From Chitinophagales bacterium (GTDB lineage Bacteria > Bacteroidota > Bacteroidia > Chitinophagales > LD1): DNA of 64,000 bases. Position 1 is the first letter of the stretch, and every line of letters begins with the position of its first letter. Both the position numbers and the translations under genes were made by a program. Below the pieces are notes generated by a model that was not told where the DNA came from, ran no database searches, and was given only the letters and a program-made list of their open reading frames with translations. This document shows, piece after piece, positions 8,443 to 17,252 of the stretch. The DNA lies in NCBI GenBank assembly GCA_026129525.1, contig JAHCHW010000006.1, positions 1-64,000 of the forward strand, given 5' to 3'.

Positions 8443-8832
8443 TTATTTAAGTATGAAGAATTCGCGATGCAGCAGGTAATTCAGTTCCTTTTTACAAAGC
8501 AGTATGTACGTGTAAATGACTACCTGCGGGATAATCATAAAGCAGCTAATAAACACAACGGTGTTCAATGCATTTAACCACACTAACCAACCTAAAAACA
8601 GCAAGTAAGCTAACGAACCGAAAAAGTGCCCCATCCTCCAACCAACAAACCCCACACTTTTGTGTTGCATACATAAATGCAGCAGCGAACTGATTAATTG
8701 ATAGGCTCCAATAACAACTTGCATAAAGAGAAGTAAGTACGGGATTTGCCAGTAAACAACAACACATGCCAAATTGACTAAACCCAGCACTACTTGTATG
8801 CGATAGTCCCATTTTAAGACAGTGGTTTTCAT
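8443..8832 (-). CDS. Hypothetical four-helix membrane protein
   Basis: A 129-residue protein with four predicted transmembrane helices (around residues 12-30, 33-52, 66-86 and 90-112) and a basic tail KKELNYLLHREFF. I do not recognise a family. It is the first gene of the unit that continues with the DCC fusion 7 bp downstream, DUF1295 and the subtilase. A palindrome 21 bp upstream of its ATG looks like an operator for the adjacent GbsR-type regulator. Confidence 0.75.
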   Translation of the reverse strand: MKTTVLKWDYRIQVVLGLVNLACVVVYWQIPYLLLFMQVVIGAYQLISSLLHLCMQHKSVGFVGWRMGHFFGSLAYLLFLGWLVWLNALNTVVFISCFMIIPQVVIYTYILLCKKELNYLLHREFFILK

Positions 8833-8853
8833 AATCGGAATTTGTTTTTATAC

Positions 8854-8871
8854 TTTCAATATTTATTGAAA
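8854..8871. promoter_or_regulatory. Candidate GbsR/MarR operator palindrome upstream of the membrane operon
   Basis: TTTCAATATTTATTGAAA is a palindrome with 8-bp arms and a 2-bp centre. It lies 21 bp upstream of the ATG at 8832 and 48 bp downstream of the GbsR-type gene's stop. Length, symmetry and AT-richness match operators of MarR-type winged-helix regulators. Binding by the neighbouring regulator is inference. Confidence 0.5.
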
Positions 8872-8884
8872 TATTATTTGCTTT

Positions 8885-8914
8885 TTAAACCCCTGCATTT
8901 TTGCAGGGGTTTAA
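8885..8914 (-). terminator. Hairpin terminator after the GbsR-type gene
   Basis: A perfect 13-bp stem (TTAAACCCCTGCA / TGCAGGGGTTTAA) with a 4-nt loop lies 5 bp after the regulator's stop codon. It separates that gene from the downstream membrane operon. The flank lacks a long T-run on the minus strand, so termination strength is uncertain. Confidence 0.6.
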
Positions 8915-8919
8915 TTCAG

Positions 8920-9432
8920 TTACTTTGCCATCAGCTTCATCAGCGTACCAAAAAACCAACTTCGGTCGGTAAGCACTAATTTATCGGCTACTCTATCGAG
9001 CGATTCGGCATAGCTGTCAATATCATCCAGCAGTTTTACAAACGTTTTGTATTCCTCCTTCTTTTGTTCTTTGTCGTCAATCATTTTTAAATCTCTTAGG
9101 GTTGAACGAAGCGGATCAATTTCCCGTTTTCTCCTTTCTCTGATGATTTTTACGGCTACTTTCCATATATCTTTTTCCCCTGTAAAATACTCCATACGCT
9201 CGCCTAATTTTACTTTCCGTTCCGCCAAGCCCCAGTCAATCAGTGCACGCAGGTTCATGTTGGCGTTTCCCCGGCTTATGTCGAGCAGTTCCATTATCTG
9301 GTCGGTGCTTAAAGGTTCATCGGTTACCAACAAAAGAGCGTGTATTTGCGCCATAGTGCGGTTAATGCCCCAGTTGGTTCCTAAAGTTCCCCAGGCTTCT
9401 ACAAAGCGTTGCTTGGCTTCTTCTAATTTCAT
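8920..9432 (-). CDS. GbsR/MarR-family transcriptional regulator
   Basis: A 170-residue winged-helix regulator from ATG at 9432. An upstream in-frame start at 9480 would put the candidate promoter inside the coding region. The fold is seen in GINRTMAQIHALLLV, the recognition region LSTDQIMELLDISRGNANMNLRAL, and the wing GLAERKVKLGERMEYFTGE. The C-terminal half is helical and charged, suiting dimerisation. GbsR proteins repress transport or membrane genes in response to small ligands. Here the gene lies upstream of a membrane-protein operon with a palindromic operator between them, and its own promoter carries a tandem repeat, suggesting autoregulation. Confidence 0.88.
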   Translation of the reverse strand: MKLEEAKQRFVEAWGTLGTNWGINRTMAQIHALLLVTDEPLSTDQIMELLDISRGNANMNLRALIDWGLAERKVKLGERMEYFTGEKDIWKVAVKIIRERRKREIDPLRSTLRDLKMIDDKEQKKEEYKTFVKLLDDIDSYAESLDRVADKLVLTDRSWFFGTLMKLMAK

Positions 9433-9450
9433 GGTTTCTTGTTTCGGAAG

Positions 9451-9481
9451 TAAAAGTAAACCGTATTTCCGTATTTTCAAA
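9451..9481 (-). promoter_or_regulatory. Promoter of the GbsR-type gene with tandem operator repeat
   Basis: On the minus strand, TTTG (9478-9481) is followed after 19 bp by TACTTTTA (9451-9458), a one-mismatch TAnnTTTG box with the spacing of Bacteroidota promoters. The spacer contains two tandem copies of CCGTATTT (9461-9468 and 9469-9476). TTTCCGTA at 9466-9473 recurs inverted as TACGGAAA at 9507-9514. The layout suggests repressor binding over the promoter. Confidence 0.5.
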
Positions 9482-9570
9482 ATTTAATGAAAGTTTGTTT
9501 TGCCACTACGGAAATTGCAGAGCAGTACAACGTGTTAAAGGCTGTGAGAGGTAATTGAGCAGAATTTTTC

Positions 9571-11985
9571 TTACTCTTTTATCAGTTTTAGTGTGCGTAC
9601 ATCGCCATTTGCTGTACGCAGGTTTACGATGTAAACACCTGCTGTAAGGTGGTTGGTTGTAATTGTTTCGGAACAGGAAATGTTGCGTTTTTCTATCAGT
9701 TGTCCGTGCAGGTTGTGTAGTTCCATAACAACCGTTTTTCCTTTTTCATTACAAATCACTTTTAAATGACCCGAGAAAGGATTCGGGCTAACGGAAAACA
9801 CAGCAGCGGAGATGTGGTTCTGCCCGTTAATGATAACAGAAAGTGTATCGGTTGCGGTATAGGAGCAGCCGAAAGCATCGGTTACCGTAAGTGTTATGGA
9901 ATACGTTCCCGGGTTGGTGTAGGTATAAGCAGGCGATTTTAATGAAGCCGAAAAGCCATTGCCAAACTGCCAAAAGTAACCGGCTAAGGAAGTGTCGGTT
10001 GGTGCAAACGAATAATGCAAGTCGGAAATTTGCTGAACATTGAACGAAGCATCGGCTGTTGGATGAAGGTTGACGGTAGCTGCATCAGTTGCCGAACATC
10101 CGTAGGCATTACTTGCAGTGAGCGCATACACGCCCGATAGAAGAGGTACAAACGCAGAAGTTGTATCACCGTTGCTCCATGTATAACTGAAACCTGCAGC
10201 TGGATTTACACCTAAAACTGTACCCGGACAAAAAGTTGTGTCAGCAAGCATTACAGCAGGTAAGTATTGGCCATACGAAGGGATATGTCCATCCATCCAA
10301 ATTAAACGCTCGGTTACAAAGTCGCGTAAAGTGTTTACCGGGTTTTGATAATTAGTTACCCCTAATTCAGCCCACTTGGTAAAGTTACGGTTGGCTGCTT
10401 CCTGCAACAAAGCGCTTGTGCTGTCAATAAAACTATTGAAAGCGGCATTGCTCAAAACATCTTGGCGCAACGAAGCCCAACGGCAGTACAGTTTCTTCAA
10501 GTAAACGGTATCGTTGTTGAATTTGCTCCACCAAAACGGGAATGGCCAGTACGGGTGAGTATTTTGCCAAACCCATCCGTTTTGCGTGCCGGAGGCAAAA
10601 GCGCGGTCGTAGTCCCAAGGTGGACCGATGTGCAACTTTTTGTTTTTGTCCTTATACATGTAAGTGCTGCGTCCGTAGCTGTCGTAGTTAGCGCTAAACT
10701 CGTTTACAATCTGAAAATCAATAAACGATTTTTCCGAAACATAATCGCGCCATTTATCGCCCAGCAAAGTATTGTTTTGTAAAAGATATTCGAACGTATC
10801 AACGTAATTGTGTATGTAGTTTAACTGCACCGGCAACACCGAATCAATTTTCGGATACACCATTTTAAACTCCACATCCTTTTGTGCGGTAGCATAGTTA
10901 ATGGGCAGGTATTGCGAATTCCATGCACCGGGTTTACCGTTTAGGTTCATTTCAATAATGTAGCCACCGGTAAGATTAGCACCGGCTGTATCTGCTTTAG
11001 AGAGTTTGGCAATATCTACGCGATGGTTGCTGCGTTTCACTTTTTCGGTTAATGAATAAACACCTACATATTCTCCGTTTACCATCACTTCGCAATACTT
11101 AGTCCGCGGGGCATAAATTCCCATTCGTCTGCTCAACTCGTAAGTAAGCGGATTTGCCATCAAGCTGCGGTCAAGATATTCGGCTTTCAATATCCAATCA
11201 TTTTCCGATGGCATTCCCAGCAAGAGAGTATCTATTTTATTGCCGGATGCATCAATCAAGTCAAAGTCGTAATTCTTTTTAGGGTAATAAGGTCCTGAAA
11301 AACCTTGTAACTCCACTAACATTTTTCCCGTGTACGCATAAACTGTATCGCTTACATAGTTGCGTGTGCCTACGCCATTATCAATAATCACAAAATCGGC
11401 AGGCACTTTGGGTTCGTCAACAATAGTATTGTTGCCTGAGTTAATTTTTATGATAGGCAGATTAGACGAAAAAAACGGAAAAGGCTTAGCCGGATTATTG
11501 GTAAATGTCAATCCCCAACCTATTATGTAGCCTTGGTCGGCAAAGGGATAAGTATCGCGGATAATTAACTGCCAAACTCCGTTGGGGTTTTGACCATTGT
11601 TGAGCAGTCCCAAATCGCCCATGGGCTTGTAACTGCCATTAAACGGAGCAGTGCCGGCAGATATGGGCGTTGGAGCATTTGCATTTAAACAGGTGTTGGA
11701 GAAATTGTCTCCATCGCCACCTACATGCGTAAACAACAACACAATGGTGCCATCGGGCGATTTTAGTTTTACTTCCATGTCATCATCCCAGGTATGGTTC
11801 AGGTTTACGCAAACTGCTTCTACACCAAAAGCTGTGTCAATAACATTGGGTAAGCCACTTACGGTTACGTTGTAAGTAACCGTGCTGCCATCATCGGGAA
11901 TAGTTTGGTTGAATAGCTGCGAAAAAGTTTGTCCTTGAGTGAAACTTGATAACAACAAGGCTGCCGCCAATACAAGATGCTTCAT
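9571..11985 (-). CDS. Secreted CotH-kinase family protein with P-domain, PKD and T9SS sorting domain
   Basis: An 804-residue exported protein. Residues 1-19 form a signal peptide. Residues 30-165 resemble a proprotein-convertase P-domain (NLNHTWDDDMEVKLKSPDGT, GVWQLIIRDTYPFADQG). Residues 195-600 are a CotH kinase domain with YLDRSLMANPLTYELSRRMG and VMVNGEYVGVYSLTEKVKR. Acidic residues in the usual active-site places are Asp435 in NYDSYGRSTY and Asp458/Asp460 in GPPWDYDRAF. An Ig-like segment, one PKD repeat (WQFGNGFSASLKSP) and a type A T9SS domain follow (VSPNPFSG to GVYIVNLRT...TLKLIKE). CotH proteins phosphorylate protein serines in spores; the role of a secreted bacteroidotal version is unknown. 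Confidence 0.9.
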   Translation of the reverse strand: MKHLVLAAALLLSSFTQGQTFSQLFNQTIPDDGSTVTYNVTVSGLPNVIDTAFGVEAVCVNLNHTWDDDMEVKLKSPDGTIVLLFTHVGGDGDNFSNTCLNANAPTPISAGTAPFNGSYKPMGDLGLLNNGQNPNGVWQLIIRDTYPFADQGYIIGWGLTFTNNPAKPFPFFSSNLPIIKINSGNNTIVDEPKVPADFVIIDNGVGTRNYVSDTVYAYTGKMLVELQGFSGPYYPKKNYDFDLIDASGNKIDTLLLGMPSENDWILKAEYLDRSLMANPLTYELSRRMGIYAPRTKYCEVMVNGEYVGVYSLTEKVKRSNHRVDIAKLSKADTAGANLTGGYIIEMNLNGKPGAWNSQYLPINYATAQKDVEFKMVYPKIDSVLPVQLNYIHNYVDTFEYLLQNNTLLGDKWRDYVSEKSFIDFQIVNEFSANYDSYGRSTYMYKDKNKKLHIGPPWDYDRAFASGTQNGWVWQNTHPYWPFPFWWSKFNNDTVYLKKLYCRWASLRQDVLSNAAFNSFIDSTSALLQEAANRNFTKWAELGVTNYQNPVNTLRDFVTERLIWMDGHIPSYGQYLPAVMLADTTFCPGTVLGVNPAAGFSYTWSNGDTTSAFVPLLSGVYALTASNAYGCSATDAATVNLHPTADASFNVQQISDLHYSFAPTDTSLAGYFWQFGNGFSASLKSPAYTYTNPGTYSITLTVTDAFGCSYTATDTLSVIINGQNHISAAVFSVSPNPFSGHLKVICNEKGKTVVMELHNLHGQLIEKRNISCSETITTNHLTAGVYIVNLRTANGDVRTLKLIKE

Positions 11986-12077
11986 AAATCAATTCAACAA
12001 CATTTTTTTCGCCTTACAAAAATTTCTTTTACATGTCCTCGCTTTCGGCTTTGGCAGGTTGCTTATATTGCACAGAA

Positions 12078-12314
12078 ATGGTTGGACGAATTATTTCACG
12101 GTTTTTTTCCGGCTTGTTTATTGGAGCCATTCGAATTTACAAAATCTTACTTTCTCCCATTCTGCCGCCTTCCTGCCGTTATAACCCTACATGTTCTGAA
12201 TACGGTATTCAGGCAATTAAAAAGTACGGACCATTTAAAGGCGGTTGGCTTACCCTTAAGCGAATAGCGCGTTGCCATCCTTGGGGCGGCAGCGGGTACG
12301 ACCCGGTGCCGTAG
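12078..12314 (+). CDS. yidD: Membrane protein insertion efficiency factor YidD
   Basis: A 78-residue protein from ATG at 12078 with an N-terminal amphipathic/membrane helix ([16 protein letters not shown]). The family core is complete: [13 protein letters not shown], then [20 protein letters not shown] and the terminal GGSGYDPVP. YidD assists YidC-dependent insertion of inner-membrane proteins. An upstream start at 12033 would add 15 atypical residues. The gene is divergent from the CotH gene and lies 94 bp before the first S41 protease. Confidence 0.95.
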   Translation: MVGRIISRFFSGLFIGAIRIYKILLSPILPPSCRYNPTCSEYGIQAIKKYGPFKGGWLTLKRIARCHPWGGSGYDPVP

Positions 12315-12408
12315 CCATTTCACAATTTCCTCTAAAACCGAGCTGTGGAAACATACCTATTTCTCCATCCAAACGTTAAGTTTTATGTTTACCGGAAGTA
12401 TTAACTGA

Positions 12409-14073
12409 ATGAAGCGATATAAAAAGATTTTAATAGGCGGAACAGTTGCGGCTATGTTGCTGCTCACTTTCTCTTTTACACAGGTCAACTATTTCGAGGT
12501 AACCAAAAACCTCGACATTTTCACTACCCTCTACAAAGAGTTGAATACATTTTATGTGGATACGCTTAATCCGCAAAAGCTGATGGAAGCGGGCATTAAA
12601 GATATGCTCGAAGGTTTGGATCCTTACACCGACTACATTCCCGAAGAAGACATGGATGAGTACCGCCTGCAAACCACCGGCAAGTATGGCGGCATTGGCG
12701 CTATTATAGGCACGCGCAACGAGTGGGTAATGGTTACCGAGCCTTACGAGGGATTCCCGGCAGATAAAGCCGGCTTGCGTGCTGGCGATAAAATTATTGA
12801 GGTGGATGGCAAAAGCGCCAGAAATTTTAAAACCGAGCAGGTAAGCGCCATGCTGAAAGGCAAGCCGGGTACCGAGGTAGTGGTAAAAATTCTGCGACTG
12901 AAAGCAGACGGCTCCGAAGAGCAGATGACAGTGAAAATGATTCGCGAGGAAATAAAAATTAAGAACGTGCCGTACTACGGAATGGTAGATGATAAAGTGG
13001 GCTACATTCGGCTCTCTAACTTTACCGACCGTGCAGGGCAGGAAGTAAAGAATGCCCTACAGGCGCTCGAAGCAAAAACAAAACTGAAAGGTGTAATTCT
13101 CGATTTGCGCGGTAACCCGGGTGGCTTGCTCAACGAAGCTGTAAACGTGGTAAACGTGTTTATTGACCGCAACACCGAAGTGGTTTCTACCAAAGGAAAA
13201 TTAGAAGAGTGGAACAAATCGTTTTACTCGCTTAACGACCCCGTTGATTTGAAAGTGCCCGTAGTGGTGCTTGCCGATGGCGGCTCGGCTTCCGCTTCCG
13301 AAATTGTGGCGGGCGCTTTGCAAGATTTAGACCGTGCCGTGGTAATTGGCCAGAAAACGTACGGCAAGGGATTGGTGCAAAGTACACGCTCCCTGCCCTT
13401 TGGAGCGAAATTGAAAGTAACCACTGCCAAGTATTACATTCCTTCGGGGCGCTGTATACAGGCTATCAATTATGCTGAGCGTAATGAAGATGGCAGCGTA
13501 AAGCGCATCCCCGATTCGTTGAAAGTGGCATTTAAAACGCGCAACGGAAGAACCGTATATGACGGTGCCGGTATTGACCCCGACCTGCCTGCCGAGGCTG
13601 AAAAATTAGCCAACATCACCATTAGCCTTATTACCAAAAGTTTAATGTTCGATTTTGCCAATGAGTACCGTGCCAAACACGATAAAATTTCTTCGGCAAC
13701 CGATTTTAAACTGAGCGATAAGGAGTATGCCGATTTTGTAGCCTGGGTTAACAAAAAAGAATACGACTACACCACCAAGAGCGAAAAAACATTGGAAGCA
13801 CTCAAAGAAATTGCGGAGAAGGAAAAATATTTTGAAAGCATAAAAGCCGATTACGAAACGTTGAAAAAAAGCATGATGCACGACAAGCAGTTGGATTTGG
13901 AGAAAGAAAAAGCTCAGATAAAGAGTATGGTGGAAGAGGAGATAGTGTCGCGCTATTATCTCTCTACCGGAAGAACACAAACCGCACTGCGTAGCGACAA
14001 TGAAGTGAAACTGGCAGTTGAAGTGCTGAAGGACGGAAAAAAAGTGGAAGAAATTTTAGCGAAGAAACAGTAA
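12409..14073 (+). CDS. S41 family C-terminal processing protease (first of a tandem pair)
   Basis: A 554-residue periplasmic or membrane-anchored protease of the CtpA/Prc type. It has an N-terminal signal/anchor (8-24), a PDZ domain at about 92-180 (GKYGGIGAII...AGLRAGDKIIEVDGKS), and the S41 core with LDLRGNPGG at 231-239. Ser295 in GGSASASEI and Lys320 in KTYGKG are 25 residues apart, the spacing expected of the Ser-Lys dyad. A long charged helical C-terminus follows. It lies 64 bp before a paralogue with the same architecture. Likely jobs are processing or degrading periplasmic and lipoproteins. Confidence 0.95.
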   Translation: MKRYKKILIGGTVAAMLLLTFSFTQVNYFEVTKNLDIFTTLYKELNTFYVDTLNPQKLMEAGIKDMLEGLDPYTDYIPEEDMDEYRLQTTGKYGGIGAIIGTRNEWVMVTEPYEGFPADKAGLRAGDKIIEVDGKSARNFKTEQVSAMLKGKPGTEVVVKILRLKADGSEEQMTVKMIREEIKIKNVPYYGMVDDKVGYIRLSNFTDRAGQEVKNALQALEAKTKLKGVILDLRGNPGGLLNEAVNVVNVFIDRNTEVVSTKGKLEEWNKSFYSLNDPVDLKVPVVVLADGGSASASEIVAGALQDLDRAVVIGQKTYGKGLVQSTRSLPFGAKLKVTTAKYYIPSGRCIQAINYAERNEDGSVKRIPDSLKVAFKTRNGRTVYDGAGIDPDLPAEAEKLANITISLITKSLMFDFANEYRAKHDKISSATDFKLSDKEYADFVAWVNKKEYDYTTKSEKTLEALKEIAEKEKYFESIKADYETLKKSMMHDKQLDLEKEKAQIKSMVEEEIVSRYYLSTGRTQTALRSDNEVKLAVEVLKDGKKVEEILAKKQ

Positions 14074-14137
14074 GCAAATAGCACACAGATAATGCGGATG
14101 ATTGCGATTTACGCGGATGTATTTTAAGAACAAACGA

Positions 14138-15799
14138 ATGAAAAAGAAGATAACAACATACATAATCTTAGCCCTTGTTGCCATTGGCAGCATGGCTTTT
14201 TTGGAGAACAACTACTTCGAAATTTCGAAGAACATTGATGTGTTCTCTTCGCTTTACAAAGAGGTAAATACATATTACGTGGACGATGTGGAGCCATCGA
14301 AACTAATGCGTACTTGTATTGACGGAATGCTGAAAACTTTAGACCCGTTCACCAATTATTTTTCCGAATCGCAGATTGAAAACGCCCGCATACAACAAGG
14401 CGGCAAGTTTGGCGGCTTGGGAATTGAAACCGAAATAATAGACGGCTACCCCGTAGTAACCGAAGTTTGGAAAGACCAACCTGCCGATAAAGCGGGCATT
14501 AAAGCGGGCGACATTATCAAAAGCATTGATGGCGCTTCCACTAAAAATCGTGCTAAGGAAGAGGTGGACAAGTTTTTAATCGGTCAGCCCAACAGCAAAG
14601 TAGGTTTGGAGATATTGAGAAAAGCAACGGAAGACAATCAGCAAATTCTTTCGCTCACACTAACCCGTGCCGAAATTCAGGAAACCAGCGTGCCGTTTTT
14701 CGGAATGCTTACACCCGAAGTGGGCTGTATTAAACTCAAAATTTTTAACGACCATGCCGGTAAAGATGTGAAAGATGCTTTTGATAGTTTAAAGCGCACC
14801 AACCCCGGCATGAAGGGCATTATTCTTGACCTGCGCGGCAATCCGGGCGGCTTGCTGCACGAGGCGGTAAACATTGTAAACATATTTGTAGAGAAGAACA
14901 ATCTTGTAGTTACCACCAAAGGGAAAGTGGACGAATGGAACAATGCCTTTAAAACGCTCAACGACCCCAGCGATACTAAAATCCCCTTGGTGATGATTAC
15001 CAATTCGTCATCTGCTTCCGCATCGGAAATTGTTTCGGGTGCCATGCAGGATTTTGACCGCGGAGTAGTAATTGGTCAGAAAACCTATGGCAAAGGATTG
15101 GTGCAGGTAACCAAACCGCTTTCGTACAATACTATGCTGAAAGTCACTACCGCTAAGTATTACATTCCATCGGGGCGCTGTATACAGGCAATCAATTATG
15201 CCGAGCGCAATGCCGATGGCAGCGTAAAGCGTGTGCCCGACTCGCTGAAAGTGGCGTTTAAGACAAAAGGCGGGCGCACCGTGTGGGATGGCGGTGGCGT
15301 GGACCCCGATATGGTGTTGCCCAAGCCCGAGCACAGCAAAGTAGCTGATGAACTGCTCAAACAGCATTTAATTTTCGAATTTGCTTCGCGTTATTACAGC
15401 GCGCATAATTCTATTGAGAACCCGGCAACGTTTAAGTTGGAAGAAAAAGACTTCGATGAGTTTGTCGTGTTTGTGAAGTCGAAAAGCTTTGGCTACAAAA
15501 CCGAAACCGAAGAAAAATTAGAAGCGCTGAAAGATGCCACTACCGATGAAAAATATTTTGATGCGGTAAAGGAACAATACGAAAACATCCGCAAAAAAAT
15601 TGACCGCGAAAAAGAGCAGGATATTCAAACGCACAAAGCGGAAATTGTTACGCTGCTCGAAAATGAAATTGTGGGTCGCTACTACTACGCTTATGGCAAA
15701 GTGGTGAAGAGTTACCAAAACGATAAGGAAGTAGCCAAAGCCATTGAATTGCTCAACAAGCCGGACGAATACAATAGTTTATTGCAGGCGAAGAAGTAG
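14138..15799 (+). CDS. S41 family C-terminal processing protease (second of a tandem pair)
   Basis: A 553-residue paralogue of the preceding protease with the same order: N-terminal anchor (ITTYIILALVAIGSMAFL), PDZ (GGKFGGLGIETE...AGIKAGDIIKSIDG), S41 core (LDLRGNPGG, SSSASASEIVSGA, KTYGKGLVQ) and a charged helical tail. ATG at 14138 is preferred over an upstream TTG at 14102, which would add 12 polar residues before the signal. Conserved stretches such as YYIPSGRCIQAINYAERN are identical in both proteins, while the PDZ domains differ more, suggesting duplication followed by divergence in substrate recognition. Confidence 0.95.
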   Translation: MKKKITTYIILALVAIGSMAFLENNYFEISKNIDVFSSLYKEVNTYYVDDVEPSKLMRTCIDGMLKTLDPFTNYFSESQIENARIQQGGKFGGLGIETEIIDGYPVVTEVWKDQPADKAGIKAGDIIKSIDGASTKNRAKEEVDKFLIGQPNSKVGLEILRKATEDNQQILSLTLTRAEIQETSVPFFGMLTPEVGCIKLKIFNDHAGKDVKDAFDSLKRTNPGMKGIILDLRGNPGGLLHEAVNIVNIFVEKNNLVVTTKGKVDEWNNAFKTLNDPSDTKIPLVMITNSSSASASEIVSGAMQDFDRGVVIGQKTYGKGLVQVTKPLSYNTMLKVTTAKYYIPSGRCIQAINYAERNADGSVKRVPDSLKVAFKTKGGRTVWDGGGVDPDMVLPKPEHSKVADELLKQHLIFEFASRYYSAHNSIENPATFKLEEKDFDEFVVFVKSKSFGYKTETEEKLEALKDATTDEKYFDAVKEQYENIRKKIDREKEQDIQTHKAEIVTLLENEIVGRYYYAYGKVVKSYQNDKEVAKAIELLNKPDEYNSLLQAKK

Positions 15800-15865
15800 C
15801 AACTGCATTTCGTTTGTTCCTATTTTTTATCGTAGTTATTATATTCGGGAAGAAAATTATCAGCC

Positions 15866-16354
15866 ATGAAGCAGCTATTTATTTTACTAATGCTTGCATG
15901 CACTATTAATGTAGTTGCGAGCACAAATTCACCGGTTAAACTTGGTTACACAAACACGCAGTTAATTACACCACCTGCGGTAGTGCGTAGTGTTGCATTC
16001 AATAACAACTTAGCAATAAGTAAAAATGATGCCGATAAATGTTCCCGCTTTAAAGGAATGATGATTGGCGGTGCAGTGGCATTGGGTGTAGGGGCAAGTC
16101 TTTTTTCAGGCGGAGTAACCATGATTGTAATAGGCGGCCGCGGCATTGATGAAGGCAACGACAACTTTAACAATGTTGGCTTAGTAGTAGGTGGCGCCAT
16201 TATGGTAGTGTGGGGAACAGTAGGTACAATAGCCGGTATTCCTTTGTTGGCTATAGGCGCAAGTAAAACAAGCAAGTATTGCAAAAGCCGCAGTCAGTCG
16301 GCACTGCATTTAATAAAGCGTGGCAATACTGCCGGGCTTGCTTTACGTTTTTGA
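15866..16354 (+). CDS. Hypothetical exported protein with two glycine-rich hydrophobic segments
   Basis: A 162-residue protein with a signal peptide (MKQLFILLMLACTINVVAS). Two Gly/Val-rich hydrophobic segments follow: about 66-92 (MMIGGAVALGVGASLFSGGV) and about 103-132 (NVGLVVGGAIMVVWGTVGTI), probably a hairpin of transmembrane helices. A basic tail closes it. No family is recognised. Its last 12 bases overlap the convergent dehydrogenase gene. Confidence 0.7.
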   Translation: MKQLFILLMLACTINVVASTNSPVKLGYTNTQLITPPAVVRSVAFNNNLAISKNDADKCSRFKGMMIGGAVALGVGASLFSGGVTMIVIGGRGIDEGNDNFNNVGLVVGGAIMVVWGTVGTIAGIPLLAIGASKTSKYCKSRSQSALHLIKRGNTAGLALRF

Positions 16355-17206
16355 AGGGTAAGTGTAAAAACCTTTTCCGGTTTTTTTGCCCAAGTGCCCT
16401 GCTTCTACCTTTTGTTGCTGAATGCGCGAAGGACGGAATTTTGCTTCCTGATGAAATGATTCGTAAAGCGATGAGGTAACAGCAAAGTTGATGTCGTTAC
16501 CCACCAAATCCATCAGTTTAAACGGTCCGAGTTTAAAGCCTGCGCTTTCCATTAGTGCGTCAATGTTTTCCATAGTGGCGGCTTTTTCTTCCAACAGTTT
16601 CAGGCTTTCAACATAATAGTGGCGCGCTACGCGGTTTACAATAAAGCCCGGTGAATCTTTACACATTACCGGAGTTTTTCCAAGCTTTATAGAAAGGTCC
16701 TTTAACGTAAGTGCAACTGTTTCCGAAGTTTCAACTCCTGAAATAACTTCTACCAGTTTCATAATGTGAGCCGGATTAAAAAAGTGCATGCCCGCCACTC
16801 TTTCAGGGTGCGGAATTTCCTTTGCAATGCGCGTAATGGGAATAGAGGAAGTGTTCGATGCCAGAATAGTTTCCTCACCATTGATTGCCGCCAGCTTCTC
16901 AAAAAGTTGCTTTTTGATTTCGAGTTTTTCAACGATGGCTTCAACCACTACATCGGCTACCAGTGCATTCACATCGGTAGTGTATGTAATTCTATTTAGC
17001 GTTTCGTTCTTTTGTTGTTCGCTCAGTTTGCCTTTCGTTACTGCTCCGCTAAGGTTGGCTTCAATGGTTTGTTTGGCGAGGTTGAGTTGTTCGTTACTCA
17101 CATCATACAACACTACCTCAAAATTACTTTGAGCAAACACCTGCGCTATGCCAAGTCCCATGGCTCCGGCACCGGCTACTCCTGCCTTCTGAATTTTATT
17201 GAGCAT
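16343..17206 (-). CDS. 3-hydroxyacyl-CoA (3-hydroxybutyryl-CoA) dehydrogenase
   Basis: A 287-residue cytoplasmic NAD-dependent enzyme that interconverts 3-hydroxyacyl-CoA and 3-oxoacyl-CoA. The Rossmann motif GAGAMGLGIAQ is at residues 12-22. ASNTSSIPIT and the catalytic-His segment GMHFFNPAHIMKLVEVI follow, with KDSPGFIVNRV leading into the C-terminal helical domain. The ending GKKTGKGFYTYP is typical. The single-domain size fits the short-chain Hbd/PaaH group rather than FadB fusions. It stands alone here, so fatty-acid, phenylacetate or butyrate context cannot be settled. Confidence 0.95.
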   Translation of the reverse strand: MLNKIQKAGVAGAGAMGLGIAQVFAQSNFEVVLYDVSNEQLNLAKQTIEANLSGAVTKGKLSEQQKNETLNRITYTTDVNALVADVVVEAIVEKLEIKKQLFEKLAAINGEETILASNTSSIPITRIAKEIPHPERVAGMHFFNPAHIMKLVEVISGVETSETVALTLKDLSIKLGKTPVMCKDSPGFIVNRVARHYYVESLKLLEEKAATMENIDALMESAGFKLGPFKLMDLVGNDINFAVTSSLYESFHQEAKFRPSRIQQQKVEAGHLGKKTGKGFYTYPSKT

Positions 17207-17252
17207 ATTCTTTTTTCAATTGCCGAAGATAAACAGGGAAACGATAGGTGGG

